NCBI GenBank assembly: GCA_009379975.1
Contig: WHSS01000004.1
Location: 1 to 64,000 of the forward strand
Direction: 5' to 3'
Length of the DNA: 64,000 nt
Origin: Actinophytocola sp.
GTDB lineage: Bacteria > Actinomycetota > Actinomycetes > Mycobacteriales > Pseudonocardiaceae
Position 1 is the first letter of the stretch; every line of letters starts with the position of its first letter. Both the position numbers and the translations under genes were made by a program. A model generated the notes under the pieces. The model had not been told where the DNA came from, did no database searches, and saw only the letters and a program-made list of their open reading frames with translations. Of the stretch, positions 34,078-42,094 are shown in pieces.

Positions 34078-34202
34078 GCGAGCACGCTCGGCGGCTCGCG
34101 GACTGCTGCGCTAGGGCAGATGACGCATCTGTGGACAACTCCGGCGCATTGCGCCACCAACGGCACCACTCGCGCCCGCCGTGCTTGGGTGGTGGACGAA
34201 CT

Positions 34203-34253
34203 GGTGTCGTGAGTGCTGAGGAGTGCGGGTGCAAGGGTTTTCACGCACGAGCC
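34203..34253 (-). repeat. GTGCGTGAAA repeat, copy 2 (reverse)
   Basis: The reverse complement begins 'GTGCGTGAAAACCC' and ends 'CACTCACGAC', matching copies 1 and 3. It lies in the 256-bp intergenic region between the divergent AbiEi-like and cobD genes. Apart from this element, that region shows only a possible -10 sequence (TACGGT) near 34283. Confidence 0.65.
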
Positions 34254-34333
34254 ACCCGGTGTCCGCACGAGGCCGGTTTCTAGTACGGTCGTGCTGATCG
34301 AAGCGGACGGGCGCGGATCATGGGGAGCATGGG

Positions 34334-35209
34334 GTGGGCGTAGGACGGGCGATAGGGCTGTTGCTCGGCGTCGCCGCCGACACTGTCGCCGGAGACCACA
34401 AGCGGGGCGTGCCCGCGCCGGCCAGTGCGCGCGGTGCGGCGATCGCGCTGGGCGTCCTCGCGGATCGGCTGGGTAAGAACCGGGCCGCGCTGCGGGTACT
34501 GGGCACGGGGTTGACCACCTGGGGTGCGCTGGGCGGCGCCGGGCTCGCGGCGCAGGGCACGATGCTGGCGCGCCAGCTGGAATCCGAGGACTTCGACGCC
34601 GCACGCGACGGGCTGGCCGAGCTCGACCCCCGGTGCACGGATTCGCTCGGCGGCGTCGGGCTCACCCGGGCGGCGGTGGAAGCGGTCGCCGGGAACACCT
34701 CGTCGGTGGTGGTGGCGCCGCTGCTGTGGGGTGCGGTGGCCGGTGCGCCGGGCATCCTCGCGCAGACCGCGGTCAAGCACGTCAAGGGCACGCTCGCGCG
34801 GCGCCCGAAGCGGTCGAGGCCACTGTCGGCCGTTGTCGATCGGACCGACGAGTTCGTCGACCTGCTGCCGACGCGCTGCACCTCGGCGCTGACCGTGGCG
34901 GCGGCGCCCGTCGTCGGTGGTTCGGCGAGTGAAGCGTGGCTGGCGTGGCGCCGGGACTCCGCGGCGCATCCCAGCCCGAACGCGGGCAGGGTGGAAGCCG
35001 CGTTCGCGGGTGCGTTGGAGATCAGGCTGGGTGGCAGGACGGTGTACCCGGACCGGATCCAGGAGTTGCCGGTGCTGGGAGCGGGCCGTAACCCCGATGC
35101 GGGACATGTCACGCGCGCCGTCGAGCTTTCGCGCCTGGTGGGGTGGCTCGCGGCGATCAGCGCGGCGGTGTTGGCTGTCGTGTTCTCAAGCCCGCGTCGC
35201 CGTCGTTAA
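34334..35209 (+). CDS. cobD: Cobalamin biosynthesis protein CobD/CbiB
   Basis: A 291-residue integral membrane protein with the family N-terminus 'RAIGLLLGVAADTVAGD', the central 'LDPRCTDSLGGVGLTRAAVE' and 'GALEIRLGGRTVYPDRI' near the end. It forms the amide between adenosylcobyric acid and (R)-1-amino-2-propanol (phosphate) late in vitamin B12 synthesis. The GTG start is a choice among close codons. Its 3' end overlaps the convergent SURF1 gene by 53 bp, an unusually long sharing of coding DNA. The same neighbours (SURF1, ptpA) are found in mycobacteria. Confidence 0.92.
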   Translation: MGVGRAIGLLLGVAADTVAGDHKRGVPAPASARGAAIALGVLADRLGKNRAALRVLGTGLTTWGALGGAGLAAQGTMLARQLESEDFDAARDGLAELDPRCTDSLGGVGLTRAAVEAVAGNTSSVVVAPLLWGAVAGAPGILAQTAVKHVKGTLARRPKRSRPLSAVVDRTDEFVDLLPTRCTSALTVAAAPVVGGSASEAWLAWRRDSAAHPSPNAGRVEAAFAGALEIRLGGRTVYPDRIQELPVLGAGRNPDAGHVTRAVELSRLVGWLAAISAAVLAVVFSSPRRRR

Positions 35210-36053
35210 TGCCGCCGGTAACACCTTCGGCCTCGTCTGCTGCTTCGTCTTGGGCAAGCTGCTCCGCCACCGACGGCCGCCGCTGCCGGGTGCCGGGTGC
35301 TCCTTCGGCCAGTGCGCCGCCGGGCCGTACCTCGCGAACGCTGAAGTAGAGCCAGCCGAGGAGCGCCATGATGCCGAACGCGATCCACTGCAGCGCGTAC
35401 GACAGGTACGGGCCCGCCTCGGTACGGGGCAACGGCAGCGGGTTGAGCACACCGGGCTGCTCGGGCGTGAGCTGGAAGTACCCGGGCCGCATCGTCAGCC
35501 CGGTCGCCTCGGCCACCACCGCGGAATTGATGCTGTAGGTGTGCAGCTCACCGTTGGTGGTGTCGTCCGCGAAGGTGGCCCTGTCGCGCGAGACCGATTC
35601 GTCGGCTCGCGCTCGCGCCACCACGGTCACGCTGCCCGTGGGCGGCGGCGCGTAGTCGGGCACCCGGACCCGCTCGTCGGGGCGCAGGTAGCCACGGTTG
35701 ATCAGCACCGTGGTGCCCGCCGCCGTCCGCAGCGGCGCCAGCACCTCGTATGCCGCCTCGCCCTGCACGGTCCGCAGCCGGGCGACCACCTCGGCATCGG
35801 GTAGATAGGTCCCGGTGAGACGCACCTGGGCCCACTGCGTCGTGGCGTTGGGGGCGGCGCCGCCGGGAAGTACCTCGTCGATCGGCCGCGGCTGGGACGC
35901 GATCGAACGGGCCACCGCTTCGTTCTGCACCTTCTGCTGGGCGTGCCGGTCGAACTGCCACGGCGAGAGCAGTGCGAAGCACGAGATGGCGAAGGTGAAG
36001 ACGACCAGGGTCAACACCAGCCAGCTCGGCCGCATCAGGAACTTCCACCGCAC
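35157..36053 (-). CDS. SURF1-family protein (cytochrome oxidase biogenesis)
   Basis: A 298-residue protein with the SURF1 topology: a first membrane helix at about 10-28, a large extracytoplasmic domain ('VLINRGYLRPDER', 'GYFQL'), and a second helix at about 216-236 ('LSYALQWIAFGIMALLGWLY'). A charged, glutamate-rich cytoplasmic tail of about 55 residues follows and overlaps cobD in its last 18 codons. It assists assembly of haem a3-containing cytochrome c oxidase. Start is ATG at 36053; Met7 is an alternative. Confidence 0.9.
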   Translation of the reverse strand: MRWKFLMRPSWLVLTLVVFTFAISCFALLSPWQFDRHAQQKVQNEAVARSIASQPRPIDEVLPGGAAPNATTQWAQVRLTGTYLPDAEVVARLRTVQGEAAYEVLAPLRTAAGTTVLINRGYLRPDERVRVPDYAPPPTGSVTVVARARADESVSRDRATFADDTTNGELHTYSINSAVVAEATGLTMRPGYFQLTPEQPGVLNPLPLPRTEAGPYLSYALQWIAFGIMALLGWLYFSVREVRPGGALAEGAPGTRQRRPSVAEQLAQDEAADEAEGVTGGINDGDAGLRTRQPTPPR

Positions 36054-36093
36054 ATGTCAACGGTAAGGCACACGGCCCGCCGAGGTGACACCC

Positions 36094-36176
36094 GCGCTGA
36101 AAGACGCACTCAGTCCGTTGAACGGACTGAAAGGCCCTTTCACTCCGCCCAATGGACTGAAAGCGTCTTTCAGCGC
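36094..36176 (+). repeat. 83-bp nested palindrome, copy 1
   Basis: The outer arms are GCGCTGAAAGACGC and GCGTCTTTCAGCGC (14-bp inverted repeat). Inside is a hairpin with arms CAGTCCGTT/AACGGACTG around a two-base centre. It is the same length as the copy at 40435 and similar to 58310. Its right end supplies the stop codon of the kinase gene at 36170. Confidence 0.85.
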
Positions 36177-37051
36177 GCGCGGGCTTTCAGGGCGCTGCGG
36201 GCGGCGGCCACGGTCTGGGCCGCGTAGCCGCCGCCGAAGAGCACGGTGTGCACCAGCAGCGGAAAGAGCTGGTGCAGCCCGACCCGGTCACGCCACCCGT
36301 CGGCGAGCGGGGCGCCGGCATCGGCCGCGGCCTCGGCGTAAGCGTCGAGAATATGCTCGAGCAGCGGCGCGCCGAACAGCCGGATCATCGCGAGGTCGCT
36401 CTCGCGGTGGCCGCCGTGCGCCGCGGGATCGAGCAGCCAGACCCCGCCCGTCGACCAGTGCAGATTGCCGTTCCACGCGTCGCCGTGCAGGCGGGCGGGC
36501 GGCTCATCGGGGCCCGCGATGTCGCAGAGCCCGTCAGATACCTGGGTGATCACCGCCGCCTGCTCCGCGGTGAGCGCACCGTCATCCCGGGCGGCGCGCA
36601 GGTACGGCTCGATCCGGTGGGTCGCGAAGAACGCCGGCCAGTCGTCTTCGGTGATATTGCGCATCGGCGCGAGCCCGATCCACGCGTCGACCGGGCCCCC
36701 AGGCGGTGCGGCGCCGAACGCCGGGGCACCGCGCAGGTGCAGCCCGGCCAGCCCGCGACCGAAGTCACGGGCCGCGTCGACATCGGGCGCCGCCGAGGGA
36801 AGGTGTTCGAGCAGCAGCCAATCCTCGTCGCAGCCGTACACCTCGGGCGTGGGTACGTCGCCGGGCTCACCGAGCCACCGCAGGCCGGCGGCCTCCGCGG
36901 CGTTCGCGCCGGTACCCGCCCCGCGTTTGGCGACGATGCGGCGCCCATCGGCTGCCTCGACCAGAGACAGGCCACTCGACAGCGGCGAGCTTCCGCTGAT
37001 TTCGACCCCGAGCATCCGCCGCACCGCGTCACCGGGTTCGGACGGCCTCAC
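36170..37051 (-). CDS. Fructosamine kinase family protein
   Basis: A 293-residue protein kinase-like enzyme. The catalytic loop is '[15 protein letters not shown]' (Asp as base) and the metal motif '[20 protein letters not shown]'. Bacterial members phosphorylate ketoamine (fructosamine) adducts on amino acids or proteins, starting deglycation, though some act on other sugars. The gene ends inside the palindromic repeat at 36094-36176: the stop codon and last residues are repeat sequence. It overlaps the 3' end of ptpA's coding start region by 4 bp and is probably co-transcribed with it. Confidence 0.87.
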   Translation of the reverse strand: MRPSEPGDAVRRMLGVEISGSSPLSSGLSLVEAADGRRIVAKRGAGTGANAAEAAGLRWLGEPGDVPTPEVYGCDEDWLLLEHLPSAAPDVDAARDFGRGLAGLHLRGAPAFGAAPPGGPVDAWIGLAPMRNITEDDWPAFFATHRIEPYLRAARDDGALTAEQAAVITQVSDGLCDIAGPDEPPARLHGDAWNGNLHWSTGGVWLLDPAAHGGHRESDLAMIRLFGAPLLEHILDAYAEAAADAGAPLADGWRDRVGLHQLFPLLVHTVLFGGGYAAQTVAAARSALKARAR

Positions 37052-37506
37052 AGCCGCTCGCGCACCCAGTCGAGCAGGCCGGGCATCGCCGCTTCGATCA
37101 TCTCGAGCACCTCGGCGAATCCGTTCCGCGCCCCGTAGTACGGATCCGGGACCTCCGCGTCCGCGGGCGCATCGGGATCGAAGGAGCGCAACAGCCGCAC
37201 CCGATCGGGGTCGGCGACGTGGCCGCGCAGTGCCCGCAGGTGACCGGCGTCCGCGGCGAGGAGCAGGTCCGCATCGAGGTGTTCGTCGCCGAGCTGCGCC
37301 GCGGCATGCTTCACCGGGTAGCCGTTCGCCTCGAGGACGGCGCGCGCTCGCTCGTCAGCGGGTTCGCCGACGTGCCAGCCACCGATGCCCGAGCTGGTGA
37401 CCGTGACTTCGGTATCGAGCCCGGCGCGCCGCAGGTGCTCGGTGAAGACCATCGCCGCCATGGGCGATCGGCAGATGTTTCCACTACAGACAAACGAGAT
37501 GTGCAC
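37048..37506 (-). CDS. ptpA: Low-molecular-weight protein-tyrosine phosphatase
   Basis: A 152-residue phosphatase with the P-loop Cys7-Ser-Gly-Asn-Ile-Cys-Arg13-Ser and the general-acid loop 'VPDPYYG'. It dephosphorylates phosphotyrosine proteins; the mycobacterial homologue PtpA is secreted, but no export signal is visible here. The start is GTG at 37506; TAGGCT lies six bases upstream on the same strand and no ribosome site is seen, so translation is probably leaderless. It diverges from the Nif3-like gene. Confidence 0.92.
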   Translation of the reverse strand: MHISFVCSGNICRSPMAAMVFTEHLRRAGLDTEVTVTSSGIGGWHVGEPADERARAVLEANGYPVKHAAAQLGDEHLDADLLLAADAGHLRALRGHVADPDRVRLLRSFDPDAPADAEVPDPYYGARNGFAEVLEMIEAAMPGLLDWVRERL

Positions 37507-37512
37507 GCCGCC

Positions 37513-37518
37513 AGCCTA
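37513..37518 (-). promoter_or_regulatory. -10 box of a leaderless transcript (ptpA)
   Basis: On the minus strand TAGGCT is followed by six bases (GGCGGC) and then GTG 37506. It matches TAnnnT and no ribosome site intervenes. Confidence 0.5.
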
Positions 37519-37566
37519 GGACGTGTCCCAGCCGCGGCCCGCTTGCGTTGTGCGAGGATCACCGCC

Positions 37567-38433
37567 ATGCCCACGGTGACCGTTCGCGATGTGATCGACG
37601 CACTGGACGCGGCCTACCCGCCCGAGCTCGCCGAGTCCTGGGACGCGGTCGGCCTGGTATGTGGCGACCCGGCCGAGCCGGTGACGCGGGTGCTGGTGTG
37701 TGTCGACGTGGTCGAGGCGACGGTGGATGAAGCGCTCGAGCGCGGCGCGCAGCTGATCGTGGCGCACCACCCCTTACTGCTGCGTGGCGTGCACGGCGTA
37801 GCCGCCGACACCAGCAAGGGCCGGACGGTGCATCGGCTGATCCGCGCCGGGGCGGCGCTGTTCTGCGCGCACACCAACGCCGACGCGGCCAACCCCGGCG
37901 TCTCCGACGCGCTGGCGCGGGCGATCGGGCTCACCGTGCGGCGACCCCTGTCGCCACGCGCTGACGACGCCGCGACCGGAATCGGCCGCATCGGTGAGCT
38001 GCCCGAGCCCGAGCCGTTCGCGACGTTCGTCCGCCGGGTGGCCGCCGCGCTGCCCGCGACGGTGCCGGGAGTGCACGGTGCGGGCGATCCCGAACGGCCG
38101 ATCCACACGGTGGCCGTCTCCGGCGGGTCGGGCGACGGCTACCTCGCCGCGGCAACGGCGGCGGGCGTCGACGCCTACGTGACGGCGGACTTGCGGCACC
38201 ACCCGGCCAGCGAACACGTCGAGCTAGCCGCGTCGGTGGCCACGCCGGTGCCCGCGCTGGTCTCGGTGACGCACTGGGCGAGCGAGTGGCCGTGGTGCGG
38301 GCAGGCGGCCGACGTCATCCGCGCCGCGGCCGCGGGTACGGTCGATGTTCACGTATCCCATCGCCGCACCGACCCCTGGACCATCACCGCTACAAGCATG
38401 AACAGCATCGCGGAAGAAGGAAGCCCCAAGTGA
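37567..38433 (+). CDS. Nif3-like dinuclear metal centre protein
   Basis: A 288-residue NIF3-family protein with the metal-ligand motifs '[12 protein letters not shown]' and '[13 protein letters not shown]' and the C-terminal 'VSVTHWASE'. The family forms toroidal hexamers with two metals per subunit; proposed roles include a GTP cyclohydrolase-I-like hydrolase, but the reaction is not settled. ATG 37567 is preceded by GAGGAT seven bases upstream, a possible leaderless -10. It starts an operon with the zinc-ribbon and RNase H/phosphatase genes, in the same order as in mycobacteria. Confidence 0.9.
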   Translation: MPTVTVRDVIDALDAAYPPELAESWDAVGLVCGDPAEPVTRVLVCVDVVEATVDEALERGAQLIVAHHPLLLRGVHGVAADTSKGRTVHRLIRAGAALFCAHTNADAANPGVSDALARAIGLTVRRPLSPRADDAATGIGRIGELPEPEPFATFVRRVAAALPATVPGVHGAGDPERPIHTVAVSGGSGDGYLAAATAAGVDAYVTADLRHHPASEHVELAASVATPVPALVSVTHWASEWPWCGQAADVIRAAAAGTVDVHVSHRRTDPWTITATSMNSIAEEGSPK

Positions 38434-39167
38434 ACGTGGATCCCGCGGTACAACGGCGGCTGCTCGAGCTGGCAGACGTCGACGCCGAGCTCGGCCGCAT
38501 CAACCACCGCCGCAAGAACCTGCCCGAACTGGCCGAGATCACCGAGGCCGAGAACGCGCTGCGGGCTGGCAAGGACGCGCTGGTGTCGATCCAGACCACC
38601 GCCTCCGACCTGGAACGCGAAGTCAAGCGGCAAGAGCGTGAGATCGAGTCGGTGCGCTCGCGGGAAGACAAAGACCGCAAGCTCATGGCGTCGGGTTCGG
38701 TCTCCGCCAAGCAGCTCACCGACCTGGAACACGAGCTGCAGACCTTGACGCGGCGGCAGACCGCGCTGGAGGACGACCTGCTGGAACTGATGGAGCGCGC
38801 CGAAGCCGTCGGCCTGGACGAGCAGCGGACCGGGGCCGAAGTCACCGCGGGCGAGCAGCGGCTCGCCGACGCGGAGCGGCGCAGGGATGACGTGGTGGCC
38901 GACCTGGACACGGCCGCGGCCCGCCGGGAAGCCGACCGCGCGAAGTTGCTGCCGCAGTTCCCTGCCGAACTGCTGGCCCTCTACGACAAGGTGCGGCACG
39001 CGCGGGGCAGGGGCGCCGGCTTGCTGCGCTCACGGCGATGTGGCTCCTGCCAGCTCGAGATGGACCGGTCGGCGATCTCGACGATCAAGGGCGCCGCGCC
39101 GGATGCCGTGCTGACCTGTGAAAACTGTGGCGCCATCATGGTGCGCACGCCGGAGTCCGGGCTGTGA
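38430..39167 (+). CDS. C4-type zinc-ribbon, coiled-coil protein
   Basis: A 245-residue protein. Residues about 5-180 form a long coiled coil rich in Glu, Arg and Leu ('[17 protein letters not shown]'). The C-terminus is a four-cysteine zinc ribbon ('[10 protein letters not shown]', '[10 protein letters not shown]'). The family (like Rv2229c and Helicobacter CT398 relatives) is predicted to bind nucleic acid, but its role is unknown. GTG 38430 overlaps the Nif3-like gene by 4 bp; GTG 38436 is an alternative. Tight coupling with Nif3 and RNase H is widely conserved in actinobacteria. Confidence 0.88.
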   Translation: MNVDPAVQRRLLELADVDAELGRINHRRKNLPELAEITEAENALRAGKDALVSIQTTASDLEREVKRQEREIESVRSREDKDRKLMASGSVSAKQLTDLEHELQTLTRRQTALEDDLLELMERAEAVGLDEQRTGAEVTAGEQRLADAERRRDDVVADLDTAAARREADRAKLLPQFPAELLALYDKVRHARGRGAGLLRSRRCGSCQLEMDRSAISTIKGAAPDAVLTCENCGAIMVRTPESGL

Positions 39168-40276
39168 GCGGGCACGTCGTCGTCGAGGCCGACGGCGGCT
39201 CGCGCGGTAACCCTGGCCCGGCGGGCTACGGCGCCTTGGTGCGGGACCCGGCCACCGGTGAGCTGCTCGCCGAGCGCAAGGGCGGTCTGGGCATCGCCAC
39301 CAACAACGTCGCCGAGTACACCGGGCTCATCGAGGGGCTGCGCGCCGCGGCGGACCTCGGAGCCGTGACCGTCGAGGCGAGGCTGGACTCCAAGCTGGTC
39401 GTCGAGCAGATGAGCGGCCGCTGGAAGATCAAGAACACCACGCTGCAGCCGCTGGCCCTGCAGGCGCGCGAGCTCGCCTCGCGGTTCTCCCGCATCACCT
39501 ACACCTGGATTCCGCGCGCCAGGAACGCCCACGCCGACCGGCTCGCGAACGAGGCGATGGACGCCCAGGCGGGTGCCGACGACGACCCCGAGCCCGCCCG
39601 GCGGCAGCCCTCGAAGTCCGCGCCCGCGGCGTGGACCGGGGCGACGGGCACCCCGACGCGGCTGTACCTGCTCCGCCACGGCCAGACACCGTTGTCCGCC
39701 GAACGGCGCTATTCGGGCCGGGGCGACGTCGAACTCACCGAGGAGGGGCTGCGGCAGGCCGCCGCTGCCGCCAAGCGCCTCGCCGCCATGGGCAGGGCTG
39801 CGACGGGTGAGCCGCTGCCGATCGTGGCGTCCCCGCTGCTCAGGGCGGTGCGGACGGCGAACGAGGTGACCGGTGCCATCGGTGGCGAGGTGCGCACCCA
39901 CCGAGGCCTGCTGGAAACCGACTTCGGCGAGTGGGAAGGACTGAGCTTCACCGAGGCCGCCGAGCGGGATCCTGAGGTGCACCGTTCCTGGCTGGGTGAC
40001 TCCTCGGTCGCGCCGCCCGGTGGCGAGAGTTTCGACGTGGTGCACCGGCGGGTACGCCGCACGCGAGACGACCTCATCAGCGAGTACGGCGGCCGGGACG
40101 TCGTGGTCGTCTCGCATGTCACGCCGATCAAGTCCCTGCTCCGGATGGGGCTCAACGCCGGCCCCGAACTGCTGTTCCGGCTGCACCTCGATCTGGCGTC
40201 GTTGTCGATCGTGGAGTTCTACCCCGACGGCAACGCATCGGTCCGGCTGGTCAACGACACTTCCCACCTCGACTGA
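39164..40276 (+). CDS. Bifunctional RNase HI / acid phosphatase (alpha-ribazole phosphatase-like)
   Basis: A 370-residue fusion. Residues 1-140 are RNase HI ('VVEADGGSRGNPGPAGYG' with Asp10, then Glu in 'EYTGLIEGL', Asp in 'LDSKLVVEQM' and 'NAHADRLANEA'). After a proline-rich linker, residues about 165-370 are a histidine phosphatase ('LYLLRHGQTPLS' with the catalytic His). Its mycobacterial counterpart Rv2228c cleaves RNA-DNA hybrids and dephosphorylates alpha-ribazole phosphate in B12 synthesis. GTG start overlaps the previous gene by 4 bp. Two repeat elements follow the stop. Confidence 0.93.
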   Translation: MSGHVVVEADGGSRGNPGPAGYGALVRDPATGELLAERKGGLGIATNNVAEYTGLIEGLRAAADLGAVTVEARLDSKLVVEQMSGRWKIKNTTLQPLALQARELASRFSRITYTWIPRARNAHADRLANEAMDAQAGADDDPEPARRQPSKSAPAAWTGATGTPTRLYLLRHGQTPLSAERRYSGRGDVELTEEGLRQAAAAAKRLAAMGRAATGEPLPIVASPLLRAVRTANEVTGAIGGEVRTHRGLLETDFGEWEGLSFTEAAERDPEVHRSWLGDSSVAPPGGESFDVVHRRVRRTRDDLISEYGGRDVVVVSHVTPIKSLLRMGLNAGPELLFRLHLDLASLSIVEFYPDGNASVRLVNDTSHLD

Positions 40277-40286
40277 CCCGCCCGCG

Positions 40287-40347
40287 GTGGAGCCCAAGGT
40301 GGCCTCGGGTGCCATATAGGCGCCCCGTGGCACCTTCGTGCCGCCGT
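40287..40347 (+). repeat. Post-stop hairpin repeat, copy 2
   Basis: It lies 10 bp after the RNase H/phosphatase stop codon in the sense direction: 'GGTGGAGCCCAAGGTGGC' then a 'CCATATAGG' core and 'GTGGCACCTTCGTGCC'. AAGGTG and CACCTT can pair around the core. Likely terminator. Confidence 0.75.
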
Positions 40348-40434
40348 GAAGCTACGCAAATGGGACGAACAGGTGGTTTTGTGCGAGGGTCCCCGCGCAA
40401 AATCCACCGGACCGACGCCGGCCACCCTCACCCC

Positions 40435-40517
40435 GCGCTGAAAGACGCTTTCAGTCCGTTCAACGGACTGAAAGCGTCTTTCACTCCGTTCAGTGGACTG
40501 AAGGCGTCTTTCAGCGC
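40435..40517 (+). repeat. 83-bp nested palindrome, copy 2
   Basis: The clearest copy: 14-bp outer arms GCGCTGAAAGACGC/GCGTCTTTCAGCGC, then a perfect inner hairpin (TTTCAGTCCGTT / AACGGACTGAAA) and further CTGAAAG/CTTTCA pairings. It lies between the RNase H/phosphatase gene and rnpB, about 40 bp before the rnpB -10 box. Confidence 0.85.
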
Positions 40518-40555
40518 GCGGGGGTTCCGATCGGCTCGCGTCACGGGCACACCCG

Positions 40556-40561
40556 TATCCT
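40556..40561 (+). promoter_or_regulatory. -10 box of rnpB
   Basis: TATCCT lies 9 bases before the first base of the P1 helix of RNase P RNA, the right distance for a transcription start near 40568-40571. No good -35 hexamer was recognised. Confidence 0.5.
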
Positions 40562-40568
40562 TTACGCC

Positions 40569-40997
40569 AGGACGAGTTGGCAGGGCGGCCGCGGGCGGTA
40601 CTCGTCAGAGCACCGTCCGAGGAAAGTCCGGACTCCACAGGGCAGGGTGGTTGCTAACGGCAACCCGGGGTGACCCGCGGGAAAGTGCCACAGAAAACAG
40701 ACCGCCGCCGTGGCGGAGCAGGTGCCTCTGGCGCAGGGGACGCAACGGCGGTAAGGGTGAAACGGCGGTGTAAGAGACCACCAGCACCCCGGGTGACCGG
40801 GGTGGCTCGGCAAACCCCACCCGGAGCAAGGCCAAGAGGGCACCTCGGTGCCTGCGCGAGCAACAGGGCGGCCCGTCCTCGCTCGCGGGTAGGCCGCTGG
40901 AGCCCGCCGGCGACGACGGGCCAAGATGGATGGTCGCCACCTGCGGCGCCGCGAGGTGTCGCAGGGACAGGATCCGGCTTACATGCCAACTCGTCCC
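40569..40997 (+). ncRNA. rnpB: RNase P RNA (M1 RNA, type A)
   Basis: About 429 nt. The 5' GACGAGTTGG (40571-40580) pairs perfectly with CCAACTCGTC (40986-40995), closing helix P1. Universal core sequences are present in order: GAGGAAAGTCCGGACTCC near 40619, the GGGTGAAACGGCGGTGTAAG region near 40755 with ACCACCAGC after it, and GGACAGGATCCGGCTTAC near 40963, which pairs back with the first core to form P4. It is the catalytic subunit that matures tRNA 5' ends. Ends are given to within a few bases. Confidence 0.95.
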
Positions 40998-41000
40998 CCA

Positions 41001-41036
41001 TTGGGTGTTACCGCGCGTCCGGGCGGTATCGCCCAA
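41001..41036 (+). terminator. Hairpin downstream of rnpB
   Basis: TTGGGTGTTACCGC (41001-41014) pairs with GCGGTATCGCCCAA (41023-41036), a 14-bp stem with one G-U pair and one mismatch around an 8-nt loop, five bases after the RNA. No U-tract follows. Likely the rnpB terminator. Confidence 0.6.
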
Positions 41037-41249
41037 GCGCGTCTGCTCAGCCATGGTCTGGCCCCCAATTGGCCTACATGACCTGGGCTTACGCAAACGA
41101 AACGGTGCGGATGGTCCACTCGACGCAGTTGTCGCTGCTCCGTTCAAGTGGTTTCCACGGGCCGGTCTGGGATGTAGTCCCAGTACCCGGATGATGGAAT
41201 CGGCCGCTTGCCGGCTCGGCGTCACATGTGGCACCCGGCCACGTTGTAC
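41037..41249. other. Non-coding stretch between rnpB and the secretion operon
   Basis: No convincing gene is seen. Short ATG frames exist on the plus strand but lack a ribosome site, codon bias and family resemblance. With the flanking hairpin and promoter it makes up the 366-bp gap before 41364. Confidence 0.5.
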
Positions 41250-41278
41250 TTAACAGAACGGGTTGAGAACGCTACCTT
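41250..41278 (+). promoter_or_regulatory. Putative promoter of the secretion operon
   Basis: TTAACA (41250-41255), 17 bases, TACCTT (41273-41278) fit a housekeeping sigma-factor promoter. It would give an untranslated leader of about 80 nt before the ATG at 41364. Confidence 0.45.
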
Positions 41279-41363
41279 AGGTGACGGTAATGATGATTTG
41301 GACCAACGAAGGGGCACGTGCGATGCTCCGTTCGACCTCGCTCCTCGCAATCGGGAGTTCAAG

Positions 41364-41636
41364 ATGACCACCATGATGACCCTTGCGACGCTGGCACAGC
41401 AAGAAGGCGAAATCAGTACCGGAGGGCTGAACGACTGGCTGGTCAACAATGCCATACCGCTCGTCCTGCTCGCGGTCGCGGTACTGCTGCTCTGGCTCGG
41501 CGGCGGTAAGGGCGACAACGCCGGTGTCATGCGCCGTCTCGGGGGTGTGGTGATCGCGCTCGCGATCATCGGCCTCGCGGTGGGCGGCTCGGGAGTGAAG
41601 GTCGGCGAGTGGATCTCCGGCTTGTTCACCGGCTGA
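41364..41636 (+). CDS. Small two-helix membrane protein, VirB2-like candidate pilin
   Basis: A 90-residue protein with two hydrophobic helices ('AIPLVLLAVAVLLLWLGGG' and 'LGGVVIALAIIGLAVGGSGV') joined by a short charged loop. This topology and its position as first gene before VirB3- and VirB4-like genes match VirB2/TrbC-type subunits, but there is no detectable cleaved signal and sequence similarity cannot be claimed by eye. ATG 41364 is preceded by GGGAG. The frame extends upstream without protein-like features. It opens the seven-gene operon to 51120. Confidence 0.6.
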   Translation: MTTMMTLATLAQQEGEISTGGLNDWLVNNAIPLVLLAVAVLLLWLGGGKGDNAGVMRRLGGVVIALAIIGLAVGGSGVKVGEWISGLFTG

Positions 41637-41656
41637 TCAGGGCACGGTGAACCGAC

Positions 41657-42091
41657 TTGCGCATCCGCACCGATGACGAGGTGTACCGCGTCGACGCAGT
41701 CTGGCTCGGTCCGCCGAAAGCGACGTTTCCCTGGCGCGCCCGTTACGTGGCGTGGGGCGTCGGTTTCGTCCTGTTCCTGCTCATACTCACCGTCGAGCGG
41801 CAGCTCGGCATCACCTTCGGTTTCTTCAGCACGGCGTGGGCCTTCGTCATCACCATCGCACTCACCAAACTCATCACCTCGCGCATCAGCCACGAGCGGC
41901 CGCTCGGCGCCGTGCTCGCGATGTGGTTTCGCGAGCTCACCACGCCACGGGAGAAGACAACCGGAGAGGGTGGCGCCGTGAGCGCGAGCAAGGTGCGGAT
42001 CCACACCCAGCGCCCGAGACCGCAGCGAGCACGTCACGGGACGCCCGTCACAGCAGACACACGCCAGCGCGTCATGCAGGCCAGGAGGTAG
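41657..42091 (+). CDS. PrgI/VirB3-like inner membrane protein
   Basis: A 144-residue protein with two adjacent membrane helices in the first half ('YVAWGVGFVLFLLILTVE' and 'FFSTAWAFVITIALTKLI') and a basic, cytoplasmic C-terminal half ending 'RVMQARR'. Two-helix proteins encoded directly before VirB4 in type IV secretion loci belong to the VirB3/PrgI group, and this one fits by size, topology and place. The start is TTG. It stops 3 bp before the ATPase gene, so the two are translationally coupled and likely interact. Confidence 0.65.
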   Translation: MRIRTDDEVYRVDAVWLGPPKATFPWRARYVAWGVGFVLFLLILTVERQLGITFGFFSTAWAFVITIALTKLITSRISHERPLGAVLAMWFRELTTPREKTTGEGGAVSASKVRIHTQRPRPQRARHGTPVTADTRQRVMQARR

Positions 42092-42094
42092 TCG

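Noticed and set aside
33037-34333. A type IV toxin-antitoxin pair at the AbiEi-like gene
   Set aside because: No nucleotidyltransferase (AbiEii) gene is adjacent on either side.
36094-40517. A CRISPR array made of the CTGAAAGACGC repeats
   Set aside because: Units are nested palindromes in isolated copies kilobases apart, with no regular spacers and no cas genes.
41040-41240. Short plus-strand proteins between rnpB and the secretion operon
   Set aside because: No ribosome site, atypical composition, no recognisable family.
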